NCBI GenBank assembly: GCA_964203235.1
Contig: CAXNLE010000001.1
Span: 868,001 to 932,000 of the forward strand
DNA length: 64,000 nucleotides
DNA from: BACL27 sp964203235
GTDB taxonomy: Bacteria > Actinomycetota > Acidimicrobiia > Acidimicrobiales > Ilumatobacteraceae
Reading direction: 5' to 3'
Made by a program: the position numbers and the translations under genes. The notes under the pieces were generated by a model that had not been told where the DNA came from, did no database searches, and saw only the letters and a program-made list of their open reading frames with translations. Below, in pieces: positions 17,832 to 26,017 of the stretch. Position 1 is the stretch's first letter; each line of letters opens with the position of its first letter.

Positions 17832-18161
17832 ATGACTGAGATGGGTACCGATTGGATTTCAGCATGCGATGAATCATCAATTACTAAAAGTGACGTCGCG
17901 AGATTTGACCATCTTGACGGCACATATGCAGTAGTTCGCACGTCTGATGGCGTATGCGTTGTGATGGATGGTCTTTGCACGCACGGCAAAGCACACTTGG
18001 CAGAAGGTTTCGTTGACGGCACAACAATTGAATGCCCGAAACATAACGGACGATTTAATGTTTTGACAGGAGAGCCAGTTGCTTCACCGGTGCGTGTTGC
18101 GACAAGAGTTTACGAAACTCGAGTCAACAACTCAAAAATTGAATTTCGGCTAGCTAAATAG
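17832..18161 (+). CDS. Rieske [2Fe-2S] ferredoxin (MocE-like)
   Basis: This 109-residue soluble Rieske protein has the two cluster-binding motifs C49-T-H51 and C68-P-K-H71, spaced as in bacterial dioxygenase-type ferredoxins. No membrane anchor or signal is seen. It follows the di-iron oxygenase by three bases, in the same order as MocD and MocE, so it most likely delivers electrons to that enzyme. A dedicated ferredoxin reductase gene is not present in the window. Its 3' end overlaps the convergent selenoprotein gene by 8 bp. Confidence 0.9.
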   Translation: MTEMGTDWISACDESSITKSDVARFDHLDGTYAVVRTSDGVCVVMDGLCTHGKAHLAEGFVDGTTIECPKHNGRFNVLTGEPVASPVRVATRVYETRVNNSKIEFRLAK

Positions 18162-19227
18162 CCTTTGGTTTTGTTTCGCGACCAGTGCCAAGTTTGTAAC
18201 CAGGTCGACCTGCTTGCGACCACTCGCCGACAAACTTAAAAAACTCGTCTCCAAATGGGTCCACTCCGGCTAGTGGCATATTGCCACGGCGAATGGTCCA
18301 GTCGAATGGCGCTAGCTCTTCAGCGCGAGCTAAATGCTTGCGCGAACCAATCTCATCCCTCGCGTCTCCGCGCTCCCGCAGTGCGATAGCGATACGTCTG
18401 TGCAAGCGAGCGTCTTGTAAATCTTGCGTAGGCGGTAACTGAAAATCACGAACCTGAGCATCATCTAAATCGCGCGAATTATCAAGAACCCATGAGCGCA
18501 ACAAGTTGTGGTGCACCTCAGAATCAACATGAGAAAACGATCTGAACAGATCGCTTCCTGGCGTACCGTCCGCAGGGCGCACTATTTTGTCATTTTCGTC
18601 GATCCAGATTGCAGCTGGCACATTTACTAATCCATACAAGTCAGCAACGATGTGGAACTTATCTATAAGCACTGGAAACGTGAGCGTTTGTTTTGTCGCC
18701 CATTCAACAACTGCCTTCTCATCTGCATCAAGTGCGACCGCGATTATCTGCAAACCAGAATCTTGCAATTCGTTAGAGAGTTGCTGCCAGACCGGCAGCT
18801 CGTAACGGCAGCCTCACCAAGATGACCATGCGAGCAACAATCTCTTTCTTCTATTGAAATCGCTGAACGAAACCTGTTTGCCATGAATATCTGGCAATCT
18901 AAAATCTGGTGCATTAAGTGTCGACATAGATTTGGCCCTAGCTGGTGCCAACTCGCCCAGTGCAGCGACTTCGTACTCTCTATCAAACAGGAGACTTTGA
19001 TTCGTTAACTTCGCAAAAACTGCTAAATCAATATTGACGCCGTCTGACAACTCATCAACATTGCGCACGGGGTAACAGATATCACCCTTACATAAACCCT
19101 CGGGCTTTAAAACCCAGCCAGTTGCTTCTTCAAAATCTGTTGAAGCCAAATCAACTCGGCCTGATCTTTGAAAGACGTCAACTGATGACACGCCCCCATC
19201 GGCTTTAACAACTAACACTGCAACCAT
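18154..19227 (-). CDS. TlpA/ResA-like redoxin, candidate selenoprotein with in-frame UGA
   Basis: Read from ATG 19227, the frame runs 137 codons to a single TGA at 18814-18816 and then continues without any shift for another 219 codons. The reading frame across the TGA gives ...LLLAWSSW-[TGA]-GCRYELPVW..., placing the TGA exactly where thioredoxin-fold proteins have the nucleophilic Cys, next to Gly139 and Cys140. Residues 105-250 otherwise look like a complete redoxin: APDFRLPDIHGK at the start, IIAVALDAD, FPVLID, and the cis-Pro segment NVPAAIW near Pro204. I read codon 138 as selenocysteine, giving a U-G-C redox motif in a 357-residue protein. A SECIS-like hairpin follows directly. The first 100 residues and the last 100 are not recognised. 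TAGAGT lies six bases before the ATG. Alternatives are a point-mutated pseudogene or a sequencing error. Confidence 0.75.
18771..18807 (-). promoter_or_regulatory. Bacterial SECIS-like hairpin after the UGA codon
   Basis: Starting six bases after the UGA, CGTTA (18807-18803) pairs with TAACG (18775-18771), and GCTGCC (18799-18794) pairs perfectly with GGCAGC (18788-18783), with an asymmetric internal loop between. The apical loop is GGTCT (18793-18789), beginning 20 nt after the UGA, with the two leading Gs expected for SelB binding. The same GGUCU is found in the apical loop of the E. coli fdhF SECIS. Confidence 0.7.
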
Positions 19228-19239
19228 GGTCAAACTCTA
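19228..19239 (-). promoter_or_regulatory. Leaderless -10 box of the selenoprotein gene
   Basis: TAGAGT (19239-19234) lies six bases before ATG 19227. It supports this ATG over the TTG at 19233 that also opens the frame. Confidence 0.45.
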
Positions 19240-19332
19240 GCAAAAGAATGTTTTAAGATTGACAATACGAAACACATACAGCAATTCAGAGATTAACTAT
19301 CGTAAAATTTAGCGATAACTTAAGGCCCCTTT

Positions 19333-20634
19333 TTGAAAATTAGAAATATCTATTCAGCATTATTTATAGCGATTCTTAGTGCCTTACCGTGGATTTTGTT
19401 TACTACGAATACGAAATTGGCAACGTTCGCTCCTGTTTGCTTATTTATTGTTTTGTTAGTTAATGACCAACATTCATTTAGATATTCAAAAATTGTTTTT
19501 GTAACATCTCTTTCCATAATTGGTTTAATTTTGATTCGACTAGGTGTGGTTGCACAGGGTTCACAGAGCTATCGCGTACCTAGTCGGGCACTTCTAATAT
19601 CAGTGTTACCGATTATTTTTCTAACAACACATAGACGAAAACTCCGCAATTTGATTGCCATTAATTTCATTATTTTAATACTCGGACTTGTCGCAATTGA
19701 GAGCACCCTAAGACTCATTAATCCAAAAGTAAACGAACAAGCAAAATGGTCCGAAATTAAAACCCAGTTTGATGAGGCCCCGACGCCAGAACCCAACCCA
19801 GACGTATCGGATAGTGACCGTGGTCGTTTGACCACCGACCAACCAATTACAGCGGAAAACAGAATTCTCTTCTACGGCGGTTCCACCACATTCAACGGTG
19901 AGGTGTCAAACACTTTCACATATGCATCCATGACACAAAGATTATTGAACGAAAATGGCATGAATTTCGTTGTTGAAAATCGTGGTGTAATTGGAGCATC
20001 AGTCCAAGATTTAACACCATGGTTTCTGAATTCAGAAGGCGACGACCAGGTTGCGCAAGGCTTGTATCGCAATCAGATCCGGCCACGCATTAAAAAAGGT
20101 GACGTCGTAGTCTTTTACATTGGCGTTAATGAAGCCAAAAATACGATGCAATATCGCAACCCGATTACTCGCCTCTCTTACAGATTCAAGAATTTCGCAG
20201 CCGCGAGCGATTGGCTTTTTAAGAAGACAGATATCGGGTACGTGCTCAATAATTTACTTTCGCTCGGGCAATATTCGGTGAATGAAGAGTATTTATTAGA
20301 GATTAAATACGACTTAGAACGAATAAATTTATTCGTGTCAAATCGTGGTGGAGTTTTTATCCCAGTATTGCAACCACATGCATTCACGCGTTCAGATCCG
20401 TTACCGTACGAAGAAGCAATCCGGAAATCTATGGGTACATTTCCAGCAGCAGTTGACTCGATATATCCACGGCTTGCCGAAATCGTACTATCCTTTGATA
20501 ATTCAGCAGACGGACGTAAAATTTTTGACCAACTGGAAACATCTCCGTTCATTGATTGGTGCCATGTTGGAGAACTTGGCAATCGGAGAGTTTCCGAGTT
20601 TATGTTTCAAGTCATTAAGCAGAATTCAAAATAA
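19333..20634 (+). CDS. Membrane-anchored SGNH-hydrolase-like protein
   Basis: The protein has 433 residues: several hydrophobic segments in the first 130 residues, a polar linker, and a C-terminal SGNH/GDSL-like hydrolase domain. The domain shows LFYGGSTTFNG (block I, with Ser as candidate nucleophile), ENRGVIGASVQD (block II), FYIGVNEA (block III, Asn in the GxN motif) and a final D-W-C-H that could supply the Asp-His pair. Such proteins de-esterify or acetylate surface sugars. The start is TTG 19333, weakly supported. It precedes an SDR gene by 23 bp and lies near a carbamoyltransferase cassette, fitting surface polymer modification. The substrate is unknown. Confidence 0.75.
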   Translation: MKIRNIYSALFIAILSALPWILFTTNTKLATFAPVCLFIVLLVNDQHSFRYSKIVFVTSLSIIGLILIRLGVVAQGSQSYRVPSRALLISVLPIIFLTTHRRKLRNLIAINFIILILGLVAIESTLRLINPKVNEQAKWSEIKTQFDEAPTPEPNPDVSDSDRGRLTTDQPITAENRILFYGGSTTFNGEVSNTFTYASMTQRLLNENGMNFVVENRGVIGASVQDLTPWFLNSEGDDQVAQGLYRNQIRPRIKKGDVVVFYIGVNEAKNTMQYRNPITRLSYRFKNFAAASDWLFKKTDIGYVLNNLLSLGQYSVNEEYLLEIKYDLERINLFVSNRGGVFIPVLQPHAFTRSDPLPYEEAIRKSMGTFPAAVDSIYPRLAEIVLSFDNSADGRKIFDQLETSPFIDWCHVGELGNRRVSEFMFQVIKQNSK

Positions 20635-20657
20635 TATGTCCAACAAAGGATCTAACC

Positions 20658-21434
20658 ATGACTAATAAGACAGCAAAAGTAGTTTTAATAACCGGGGCAG
20701 GATCAGGTTTCGGCAAAGGTACTTCAGTAGCGCTTGCGACGCGGGGCCATAAAGTGATAGCCACTACGGAAACTGAGGCTCAGGCTGAAGCTTTGCGAAC
20801 AGAGCATCCTCAATTACAAGTTGAGAAACTAGACATCACTTCAGGCGTCGATATTGCTAAAGCAGCAAAATTTGATGTCGAAGTTCTAATCAATAATGCC
20901 GGGGCTGGACAAACTGGCCCGATGGCTGACGTACCAATGGATCGTGTGCGACACTTATTTGAAGTCAATGTTTTTGGTACTCTCGCTGTGACTCAAGCGG
21001 TCTTACCGAAAATGGCGGTCCAAAAGACTGGACGAATTATCATTGTTTCTTCAATAGGAGGCGTAATCGCGGGACCATCATTTGGTCCATATGCCATGAC
21101 CAAACACGCGCTAGAAGCCATGGGCAAATCAATGCGGGCTGAACTCGCCACAAGCGGTATCGATGTGACTTTGATTAATCCTGGACCATATAACACTGGT
21201 TTCAATGACCGCATGGCGGCATCAATGTGGGAGTGGTTTGGTGACAAAGCAATTAGTGCGCCTGCGACAGATTTGCTTCGAGCAATCGGTTCTATGGTGA
21301 CGACGAATCAGATGGATCCAATTGATGTTGTTAATCGCCTTGTTGAACTCGTGGAAGCCGATACCACGACTGAAAATAACTTCATGCCACCTGAAATTCG
21401 TGATTTAGTAAAGGCACAAATCAACGCTGGCTGA
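20658..21434 (+). CDS. Short-chain dehydrogenase/reductase
   Basis: A classical SDR of 258 residues. The cofactor motif TGAGSGFGKG is at residues 12-21, the NNAG motif near 78-81, the catalytic Ser in IIIVSSIGG near 128, and Y-x-x-x-K in YAMTKHALE near 144-148. A Shine-Dalgarno-like AAAGGA lies 8 bases before the ATG. TTETEAQAE after beta2 lacks a clear acidic residue for NAD or Arg for NADP, so cofactor is uncertain. The substrate cannot be inferred; downstream of the SGNH protein it may belong to surface carbohydrate or lipid metabolism. Confidence 0.88.
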   Translation: MTNKTAKVVLITGAGSGFGKGTSVALATRGHKVIATTETEAQAEALRTEHPQLQVEKLDITSGVDIAKAAKFDVEVLINNAGAGQTGPMADVPMDRVRHLFEVNVFGTLAVTQAVLPKMAVQKTGRIIIVSSIGGVIAGPSFGPYAMTKHALEAMGKSMRAELATSGIDVTLINPGPYNTGFNDRMAASMWEWFGDKAISAPATDLLRAIGSMVTTNQMDPIDVVNRLVELVEADTTTENNFMPPEIRDLVKAQINAG

Positions 21435-21443
21435 ATTACTGTT

Positions 21444-22856
21444 TTACCAGTCACCAAGCATTTCTTCCAATCGTTCAACATATTGATATGGCGACAGTTC
21501 AAGAATGCTTTTTCCATATGGTTCAATATCAAATAACCCCGCCTTATACAAATTCTGAGCAAAGCAAAAATTTGACAGCGGATCATGACCAGCAAACGAG
21601 GATGTGATCTCAACTTTCGGATACCTCACATGAGTTCCTAAAAGGAAACCATCACCGATCTTCCATCCAGCCCTCTCATAAAAAGATTTCATTCCAGTGT
21701 TATAGGGCTCAACTTCCGAATAAAAATCGTATCCAAAAATTTTCAAAGACGACGGAGATTGTCTTATTAAACTTGTAAGCAGTCGCAGGCCACTCGTGAC
21801 ATTCGTTCGATACATTGGTAAATCTTGATTTTCTGAAAAAACCGGGGTATTTCTGACAGCAGATGAATCTTCCTCTCCAGTAACAATCAAACGTAGGTCA
21901 TCAAAATATTCATAAGAAGACAAGTTTGCCAAATCTCTTAGAGGATTTAAGCCCGGATACTGAGAGATATCACATCGTTTACCGAAGAGTCGTTGGTCAA
22001 TCAAATATTCCGATCCAGGATATTTGATACGGGCAACGATGTCGGCTGAATCAATTTCCTCCCCATACTCGCCATGCGCTACACCTGGTCCTACTAAGAC
22101 TACTTGCTTTCCCCTGACCAGTTCATCAAATAAACGGACTGACCCGTTGTTTTCTGATTTTTTAGTAAGAGAATTCTCTACAAGGTGCCCCTCAAACCAA
22201 TTCAGCGTTTCACGAAACGAACGTTGACTTTTTGAATTCTGATCAGTATTTTGCATTAGCCAATTTCTAACAAAATCAAAATTCCGGCGCTCTAGTTGTG
22301 CTTCAATCATGCGATTGACAACTGTGACACTAGGAACTGAGTTCAAACCTTCAGCGATCGAAAGATCCAGTGAATTTTCCCGAGCAAACCACGCCGCACG
22401 AAAATACCCTAGAGAAAAAAGGCCGCGAGAGAGCTGATACCAACTCGTGGCATCGAAAGTCGTGGGTACAAGATTTTGTGTAGCAATTAATATTGAAGAA
22501 GATGTAGAAACACGATCACTTGGGTCTTGAATTGTCGCAGAAATCGCACTGCGCAATAACCTTTTATAACCATTTGGGAAATTCGACTCAAGAAGCCCAG
22601 TAGCGACACCAAAAAGTCGTTTGCATTTCAGTGCCTTGTTAGCTCCGTAGGCTCTGTTAGAAAGGTCAAAATATTTATACGACTCTCTTTTCAATCTGTA
22701 ATCAGATCTGATTAAAAGATACCTAAGAATCCAAACTGAAACAGACGCGGGCAAATAGTTGAAAACAACTGATCGATTAATAAGAGGACGAGTTTTCGGT
22801 GGCCACTTTGAATACTTTTTCTTGAGTTTGGCGATTTCTTTTGAATTTGAACTCAC
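21444..22856 (-). CDS. Putative GT29-like (sialyltransferase-motif) protein
   Basis: The protein has 470 residues. The N-terminal 230 residues are helical and unrecognised (perhaps tetratricopeptide-like; no clear repeat seen). The C-terminal half carries VVLVGPGVAHGEYGEEIDSADIVARI, reminiscent of the GT29 L-motif, and later TSGLRLLTSLIRQ ... LKIFGYDFYSE, reminiscent of the S-motif region of the same fold. The match is by eye and weak. If true, it would be a nucleotide-sugar transferase adding to a surface glycan, sensible among the neighbouring modification genes. The GTG start at 22856 has TAGACT seven bases upstream on the minus strand. It is convergent with the SDR gene. Confidence 0.5.
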   Translation of the reverse strand: MSSNSKEIAKLKKKYSKWPPKTRPLINRSVVFNYLPASVSVWILRYLLIRSDYRLKRESYKYFDLSNRAYGANKALKCKRLFGVATGLLESNFPNGYKRLLRSAISATIQDPSDRVSTSSSILIATQNLVPTTFDATSWYQLSRGLFSLGYFRAAWFARENSLDLSIAEGLNSVPSVTVVNRMIEAQLERRNFDFVRNWLMQNTDQNSKSQRSFRETLNWFEGHLVENSLTKKSENNGSVRLFDELVRGKQVVLVGPGVAHGEYGEEIDSADIVARIKYPGSEYLIDQRLFGKRCDISQYPGLNPLRDLANLSSYEYFDDLRLIVTGEEDSSAVRNTPVFSENQDLPMYRTNVTSGLRLLTSLIRQSPSSLKIFGYDFYSEVEPYNTGMKSFYERAGWKIGDGFLLGTHVRYPKVEITSSFAGHDPLSNFCFAQNLYKAGLFDIEPYGKSILELSPYQYVERLEEMLGDW

Positions 22857-22869
22857 GAGCGAAAGTCTA
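22857..22869 (-). promoter_or_regulatory. Leaderless -10 box of the GT29-like gene
   Basis: TAGACT (22869-22864) lies seven bases before GTG 22856, supporting this unusual start codon. Confidence 0.4.
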
Positions 22870-22942
22870 GAAGTCTATTAAAGGGTAAAATTAGCTTTAG
22901 CCAATAAGAAATAGCTATAGGACTGGGTGCTAATCTGAGGGC

Positions 22943-23368
22943 GTGTCAAATGCGCTTGGATTAGATAAAAATATTAAAACGAGCACCGCTACTGACCGCA
23001 GTTTTGGTGTCATGTTCGGCTGCATATTTGTCATCATTGCAGCGTTGCTGCGACTTCGCGATGAGCCACAGAAAGTACAGTTTTTACTTCTCGCACTGAG
23101 TTTTCTAACTTTTTTGGTTTCGTTTACCCAACCGAGATTGCTTAGCACACCAAACAAATTATGGATGAAGTTCAGCCTGTTGTTGGCTCGATTTATAAGC
23201 CCAATCATTCTCGGGGTGTTGTTTTTTATCCTAATCTCCCCATTGGCACTCGCCCTGCGACTATTTGGTCGAGACGAATTGCGCCTCAAAACCAAGAATC
23301 TCGCAACTAACTGGCAAAGCCGAAAAATCGACGGTTATTCATTAGACTCTTTCAAGAATCAATACTAA
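22943..23368 (+). CDS. SxtJ-family small membrane protein
   Basis: The 141-residue protein has three hydrophobic segments (about residues 22-39, 46-62 and 83-108) and a short charged tail. It matches the SxtJ family by size, topology and location: in saxitoxin clusters SxtJ and SxtK accompany the carbamoyltransferase SxtI, and homologues often sit beside carbamoyltransferase genes in other bacteria. The biochemical role is unknown; a membrane platform for the carbamoyltransferase is conceivable. The start is GTG 22943 with a GAGG just upstream. It is followed after 17 bp by the DUF5989 gene. Confidence 0.7.
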   Translation: MSNALGLDKNIKTSTATDRSFGVMFGCIFVIIAALLRLRDEPQKVQFLLLALSFLTFLVSFTQPRLLSTPNKLWMKFSLLLARFISPIILGVLFFILISPLALALRLFGRDELRLKTKNLATNWQSRKIDGYSLDSFKNQY

Positions 23369-23385
23369 AAATCTCGAGGGATCCG

Positions 23386-23535
23386 ATGTCATTCGTTAAA
23401 GAGTTTCTTAAATTTCTTAAGCACAATAAAAAACTCTGGCTTGCACCAGTTCTTTTGGTTTTGATAATAATCGGTGGGTTGTTAGTGCTGGCACAGTCTT
23501 CGCCGCTTGCACCGTTTATCTACGTCCTGTTCTAG
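23386..23535 (+). CDS. DUF5989 miniprotein (SxtK-like)
   Basis: This 49-residue protein has a basic amphipathic start, one hydrophobic helix (about residues 20-37) and the ending APFIYVLF. Size, topology and position exactly between SxtJ and the carbamoyltransferase match the DUF5989/SxtK family. A strong Shine-Dalgarno GAGGGA lies just before ATG 23386, and the stop codon abuts the next ATG, so translation should be coupled to the carbamoyltransferase. Its function is not known. Confidence 0.8.
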   Translation: MSFVKEFLKFLKHNKKLWLAPVLLVLIIIGGLLVLAQSSPLAPFIYVLF

Positions 23536-25362
23536 ATGACAGCAATCCTCGGTATTTCGGGCTACTACCACGATTCGGCGGCTTGCCTTGTTGTTGATGG
23601 CGAGATCAAATCTGCCGTTCAAGAGGAGCGGTTCACTCGCGTAAGACATGACGCAGACTTCCCTACCAATGCAGTCAAATATTGCATCGCATCATCAGGA
23701 TTGAAACCTGAGCAAATTGATCACGTTGTATTTTACGACAAACCATTTCTGAAGTTTGATCGAATTCTTGAGACGTATTTGGCTTTTGCACCAAAAGGCT
23801 TTCGATCTTTTTCGCGCTCGCTACCCGTGTGGTTAAAAGAGAAGTTGTTTCAAAAGCAGGTCATCGCAAACGCGCTCGAGCCGATATTCGGCGACCTCGG
23901 TGATCGACTCCTCTTCTCTGAACATCACTTGAGTCACGCAGCAAGTGCGTTTTTTCCGTCACCGTTTAAGGATGCAGCCGTACTCACCATGGATGGTGTT
24001 GGCGAGTGGGTCACAACTTCCACCAGTATTGGTCGCGGAAATCATCTTGAGACTCTCAACGAAATTCATTTTCCGCACTCACTCGGGCTTTTATACTCAG
24101 CATTCACCTATTACACGGGATTCAAAGTTAATTCAGGCGAATATAAAGTCATGGGACTAGCGCCCTACGGCGAGCCAAAATATACCGACATTATTCGCGA
24201 GAACTTAATCAACATCAGTGATGACGGTTCGTTCTCATTGAACATGCAATATTTCAACTACTGCACTGGCTTGACGATGACCAATTCGAAATTCGCTGAT
24301 CTATTCGGTGCTCCGGCACGTGGTTTTAACGATGAACTAACTCAACGCGAAATGGATCTTGCGGCGTCGGTACAGAAAATAGTAGAAGAAGTGATGCTTA
24401 AAATCTCGCGAAGTATTCGCAACGAAACAGGCATGCGCAATTTGTGTTTGGCAGGTGGTGTCGCCCTTAACTGTGTCGCCAACGGCGTGTTGCATCGTGA
24501 AAACATCTTCGACAATATTTGGATACAACCTGCTGCTGGAGACTCTGGTGGCGCGGTTGGTGCAGCACTTGCCGTTTATCACCTCGGTCTTGGCCGAGAG
24601 CGAGTTTTGAAACCCAACACGGATGCGATGAGTGGATCTTTTCTCGGACCCGAATATTCGCAAAGTGAGATCGCAACTCGACTCAATGCCTCGGGTGCGA
24701 TATTTAAAGAGCTGACCGACGAAGAAATTGCAACTAGTACTGCGACTTCACTTGCTGCGGGCAAATCAGTTGGATGGCATCAAGGCCGTATGGAGTTTGG
24801 TCCACGAGCATTAGGTTCGCGTTCAATCTTGGCAGATCCACGATCACCTACTGTACAAAAGAGACTTAATCTTCAAGTAAAGAAGCGCGAATCATTTCGT
24901 CCATTTGCACCAAGTGTGCTTCGTGAAGATGTCTCAGAATGGTTCGACCTTACAACCGATAGCCCGTACATGTTGTTGGTCACTGGGGTTGCATCGTCAA
25001 AACTCATTGCAACGTCACTTGCCGATAGTGACAAAACGGGAATTGCACGGTTAGAGGTACAACGATCGGTTGTTCCAGCCGTGACTCATGTCGATAACTC
25101 AGCGCGAGTTCATACAGTTGCACGCGATGTAAACCCCCGCTATCACGCTTTGCTAACAGAGTTCAAATCTCAAACTGGTTGCCCAGTACTGGTTAATACC
25201 TCATTTAATGTTCGAGGAGAACCGATAGTAGAAACACCTGAAGACGCTTTTCGATGCTTTATGCGAACCGATATAGAAGTTTTGGTTGTCGGAAATTGCT
25301 TTCTACTGAAGTCAGAACAACCTCAGCATTTGATTGACAATACAACTTTTGAATTGGATTAG
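23536..25362 (+). CDS. NodU/CmcH/SxtI-type O-carbamoyltransferase
   Basis: The enzyme transfers the carbamoyl group of carbamoyl phosphate, through carbamoyl-AMP, to a hydroxyl of a small molecule or sugar. The 608-residue protein has the ASKHA-like N-terminal part with YYHDSAACLV (10-19), EHHLSHAASAF near 129-139, DGVGEW, GEYKVMGLAPYG and LAGGVALNC near 312, and the C-terminal domain with WHQGRMEFGPRALGSRSILADPR and RPFAPSVL. These are the conserved signatures of the family. The SxtJ and DUF5989 genes upstream form the usual cassette. The acceptor is not known; the surrounding surface genes suggest a cell-envelope or secreted sugar. Confidence 0.93.
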   Translation: MTAILGISGYYHDSAACLVVDGEIKSAVQEERFTRVRHDADFPTNAVKYCIASSGLKPEQIDHVVFYDKPFLKFDRILETYLAFAPKGFRSFSRSLPVWLKEKLFQKQVIANALEPIFGDLGDRLLFSEHHLSHAASAFFPSPFKDAAVLTMDGVGEWVTTSTSIGRGNHLETLNEIHFPHSLGLLYSAFTYYTGFKVNSGEYKVMGLAPYGEPKYTDIIRENLINISDDGSFSLNMQYFNYCTGLTMTNSKFADLFGAPARGFNDELTQREMDLAASVQKIVEEVMLKISRSIRNETGMRNLCLAGGVALNCVANGVLHRENIFDNIWIQPAAGDSGGAVGAALAVYHLGLGRERVLKPNTDAMSGSFLGPEYSQSEIATRLNASGAIFKELTDEEIATSTATSLAAGKSVGWHQGRMEFGPRALGSRSILADPRSPTVQKRLNLQVKKRESFRPFAPSVLREDVSEWFDLTTDSPYMLLVTGVASSKLIATSLADSDKTGIARLEVQRSVVPAVTHVDNSARVHTVARDVNPRYHALLTEFKSQTGCPVLVNTSFNVRGEPIVETPEDAFRCFMRTDIEVLVVGNCFLLKSEQPQHLIDNTTFELD

Positions 25363-25371
25363 TCTTTTCGA

Positions 25372-25992
25372 ATGATTACAAAGTTTGATAAGAACTCTTG
25401 TCTGTTATTGATTGACGTACAGGTCGGTGTTGATGTGCTTTCGCACTGGGGAGGACCGACTGGCAGGCGCAACAACCACGATGCCGAAACTAAAATGTTG
25501 AAGTTGTTGGCTGCGTGGCGCAAGGCTAATCTGCAGGTCGCATTCACTCGTCATGACTCACGAGAGGCAGCGTCACCATTAAAATTCTCACTTTCAACTG
25601 GGGCGCAAAAACCCGGCTTTGAACCAAACCAATTAGACATAGTTGTCGAAAAAGACGTGAACAGTGGTTTCATCGGCACGTCGCTAGAGGTGCAACTCCG
25701 TCGAGCAAAAATCTCGCGTTTAATAGTCGTTGGATTTTTTACAAATTTTTGCGTTGAGACGACAACGCGAATGGCAGGAAACCTCGGATTTGATACTTAT
25801 CTAGTTGACGATTGCTGTTCAACTTCAAATCGTGTCGGCCCAGACGGCATCGACCGAGACCCCGAGTTAGTGCACGCGATGACGGTTGCCAACCTACACG
25901 GAGAATTCTGCACCGCAATAACATACGACGATGCAATATCTTTAATAACCGCAGACAATTCAGCGCTTACTCGCTGCCAAGGCAACGAATAG
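25372..25992 (+). CDS. Cysteine hydrolase (isochorismatase family)
   Basis: The 206-residue protein has the isochorismatase-like fold. The triad can be placed as Asp in LLLIDVQVGVD near residue 15, Lys in VVEKDVNSGF near 86, and Cys in TNFCVETT near 125. Family members hydrolyse amides, e.g. nicotinamide, carbamoylsarcosine or biuret-type compounds. It begins nine bases after the carbamoyltransferase stop, so a role in turning over a carbamoylated compound is possible but unproven. A palindrome-rich terminator follows. Confidence 0.85.
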   Translation: MITKFDKNSCLLLIDVQVGVDVLSHWGGPTGRRNNHDAETKMLKLLAAWRKANLQVAFTRHDSREAASPLKFSLSTGAQKPGFEPNQLDIVVEKDVNSGFIGTSLEVQLRRAKISRLIVVGFFTNFCVETTTRMAGNLGFDTYLVDDCCSTSNRVGPDGIDRDPELVHAMTVANLHGEFCTAITYDDAISLITADNSALTRCQGNE

Positions 25993-25993
25993 T

Positions 25994-26014
25994 AACTAGT
26001 TTTAACTAGTTTTT
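25994..26014 (+). terminator. Possible terminator after the carbamoyltransferase operon
   Basis: AACTAGTT occurs twice (25994-26001 and 26004-26011), each self-complementary, followed by a run of T. A short hairpin with T tail would serve the plus-strand operon; the small loop makes it weak. Confidence 0.35.
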
Positions 26015-26017
26015 AAA

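Noticed and set aside
18814..18816. TGA as a Trp codon (code change) instead of Sec
   Set aside because: TGA ends several clearly normal genes here (10026, 12028, 13200, 15226), and the position corresponds to a redox Cys, not a Trp.
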